The position numbers and the translations under genes are program-made. Below, piece by piece: positions 62,480 to 64,000 of a stretch of DNA of 64,000 nt. The notes below the pieces were generated by a model. It saw only the letters and a program-made list of their open reading frames with translations, was not told the origin of the DNA and did not search any database. Source of the DNA: Paraescarpia echinospica (taxonomy: Eukaryota > Annelida > Polychaeta > Sabellida > Siboglinidae); NCBI GenBank assembly GCA_020002185.1, contig CM034544.1, positions 35,799,510-35,863,509 on the forward strand, written 5' to 3'. Position 1 is the stretch's first letter. Every line of letters begins with the position of its first letter.

Positions 62480-63030
62480 CCATACTCAGTCAGTGGCAAC
62501 GGGTGATTCTTTCGAAGTTGAGAAGATGAAGGTCGCGCATAGAACTCAGAGGTTTATGAAACTACTCGGAATCATTTCGCATTACGTGACCTCGGACCGT
62601 TGCCAGAACATAGACCGTAACCTGAACACGGACCGTAACCGGCGGGCAGAAACATCCGTGTGTTCTCCGTCATTCTGCCCCCGGAAAAATGCTGGTGTGT
62701 AGCGGCTCGATTTAATTTCCGACAACCTTGAATATTCCACCAAGTTCTGATGAACTATTTGGTTAACGTCATTGGACTAAACCTTTATGTATTGCTGCGC
62801 TGACTCAATGTCACTTGCATCCTCTTAGTGTTAGATCAGTTGTACATACTACAATTCCTCCTTCGTTTATATCTTGCATACTCGCCTAAGCTTCCTGGCG
62901 AATAAATGCAACTTTATTGCAGGTTGAATGTTTTGTGATTTAATGACCCTTTGGTTTTGATGTGCCTTTGAGCGTAGAAATAGGTAACATCTTCGCTATC
63001 TGTTGAACGAAAAACTGTATACTAAAAACT
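62480..63030. other. No confident gene
   Basis: An open stretch of about 70 codons from 62490 follows an acceptor-like catactcag (62483-62491) and reads VATGDSFEVEKMKVAHRTQR..., but no donor or family supports it. The rest is AT-rich non-coding DNA. Confidence 0.3.
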
Positions 63031-63037
63031 CAAAGTT

Positions 63038-63180
63038 GGGAGCGGCGGTAGAGTGGTGAGAGTACCGGAACGACAATCAAAGAGACCGAGGTTCGAATCT
63101 AGGTACCGACTGCCGTGAGGAAAATTGGTCACGTTTATTCAACTGTAGTTACTTGTCTTTAGGGAAAGACAATATTAGTG
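63038..63180 (+). mobile_element. tRNA-derived SINE head, truncated
   Basis: ggcggtagagtggtgagagtaccggaacgac... with B box ggttcgaatct (63090-63100) and a tRNA-like A-box region at about 63043-63056. The sequence after it does not retain the ctttgagc tail of the SINE at 59586, so the 3' part is lost or belongs to another subfamily. Confidence 0.5.
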
Positions 63181-63228
63181 GTTGGTCCCTTCTACGTCAT
63201 ATCTGCCTAGTGTATATCGATAGCGGCA

Positions 63229-63233
63229 GCGGC

Positions 63234-63270
<37 letters not shown>
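63229..63270. repeat. (CAG)n microsatellite
   Basis: About twelve AGC/CAG triplets with a GGC start; followed by looser CAG-rich sequence to 63317. Confidence 0.95.
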
Positions 63271-63409
63271 TTGCTGCAGTAGTAGTACAAGCAACAGCAA
63301 TAGCAGCAGCAGTAGATGCAACGGAAGTGCAAATTATGTTATAATAATCATAACTGATTATTATTTGATTAAATTTACATATGGTTATTATCATTTGATT
63401 ACATTTCAG

Positions 63410-63693
63410 CTAGATCACCATCATCAAATGCCCAGGAGCAGCCAGCAAAGAGGGCCATAAATGGGATATCCCGGAAGCGTAACACGTTGTCTCGCGTGCG
63501 CCGACACAGACCCTGCCACAAACTGAACATTGAGACGCGCGACTGTAAACCAAACATGGGCCGTGATAGAACCCTACCTGATGTCGTATCGCCGGGACTC
63601 CGAGATCCCTTTATTACGTCAGCTACGTCTTCTCCATCCACGAGGAAAACGACTCTAGCGACACGCGTAGATCCACTTAATTATTTTCATTAA
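63410..63693 (+). CDS. Candidate terminal coding exon, function unknown
   Basis: Acceptor GATTACATTTCAG ends at 63409 with an AT-rich pyrimidine stretch before it. After two split-codon bases the frame is open for 93 codons to TAA 63691-63693: RSPSSNAQEQPAKRAINGIS, then a basic part RKRNTLSRVRRHRPCHKLNI and a Ser/Thr/Pro-rich end closing DPLNYFH. Higher GC and codon-like structure than the flanks support a real exon. No domain is recognised; the basic region could be a nuclear localisation signal. The upstream exon is not identified in the window. Confidence 0.4.
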
Positions 63694-63699
63694 CATCAA

Positions 63700-64000
63700 C
63701 ATGAATTTAACCGACACATTGACCTTCACAATATTGTGACAGTGGCAATCTAAAGAGTGACAGGATACCGAAATAACGTCATAACTCAAATAACATGCGC
63801 TTCACGGCATACTACCAAAAGTGTCATTTTCTCGAAAAACTAAATATTAACGGAATCGGACACTAGTTGTCTCTGCTGTATACTCATTTACATTATTAGT
63901 TCGGGTTTACTGCATTGAATTCCGTTTACTAGTATAGTTCCCGCCATATTCATTGCATTTCAGTAATGATTATCATTAACATTACTATGGACAGTTAGTG
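63700..64000. other. No gene recognised
   Basis: AT-rich flank downstream of the candidate terminal exon. It could be its 3' untranslated region, but I see no AATAAA signal. Confidence 0.4.

Overview
The window looks like a piece of a large, repeat-rich invertebrate animal genome: split genes with GT-AG introns, long (CA)n/(GA)n/(TAC)n microsatellites, several non-LTR retrotransposon families, a Penelope-like element, a tyrosine-recombinase element, a P-element/THAP9-like transposase relic, tRNA-derived SINEs and a Polinton/adintovirus-type viral insertion. The mix would suit a lophotrochozoan such as a mollusc, but I cannot fix the species from the sequence. The only assembly gap is 1000 N at 55501-56500.

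Layout. 1-10300: mostly non-coding, with one LINE relic (about 4000-5325), a degenerate 9-bp minisatellite, a piggyBac-like MITE (6307-6825) and one strong CTCF-type site (8399). 10300-17200: nested LINE relics, including a nearly full CR1-like element on the minus strand (12420-15725) with only two in-frame stops and one frameshift in ORF2. 18160-20400: decayed copy of a multicopy unnamed invertebrate family. 22200-29700: two clean exons of a putative type II membrane, DUF1647/glycosyltransferase-like gene (22883-23731), an RTE LINE, a Rho-GTPase-like fragment, a Penelope relic, and an inverted, broken DUF1647-like exon (28630-28966). 29900-33400: another LINE and a tyrosine recombinase relic.

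35056-40746 (minus strand) holds the best host gene: a seven-exon arylacetamide-deacetylase-like hydrolase whose splice phases all agree (453 codons), with an HGGGW oxyanion loop and a Ser-Asp-His triad. Its first three exons lie inside a 5.28-kb direct tandem duplication (38590-43870 and 43871-49133) of well over 99% identity, so a second set of exons 1-3 sits just upstream.

50870-52850: P-element-like transposase pseudogene. 53321-55500: a compact GC-rich island of five same-strand viral-type genes (packaging ATPase, small basic core-like protein, conserved virion-type protein, glycosylated single-TM protein, start of an integrase) cut by the gap. This is the most unusual content in the window and reads as an endogenous Polinton/adintovirus relative. 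After the gap comes a 774-codon open frame built from ~28 decapeptide repeats, a Gln-rich linker and sixteen 19-residue repeats (56744-59068), then a SINE, an L2-like LINE 3' end, long pyrimidine tracts and a candidate terminal exon (63410-63693).
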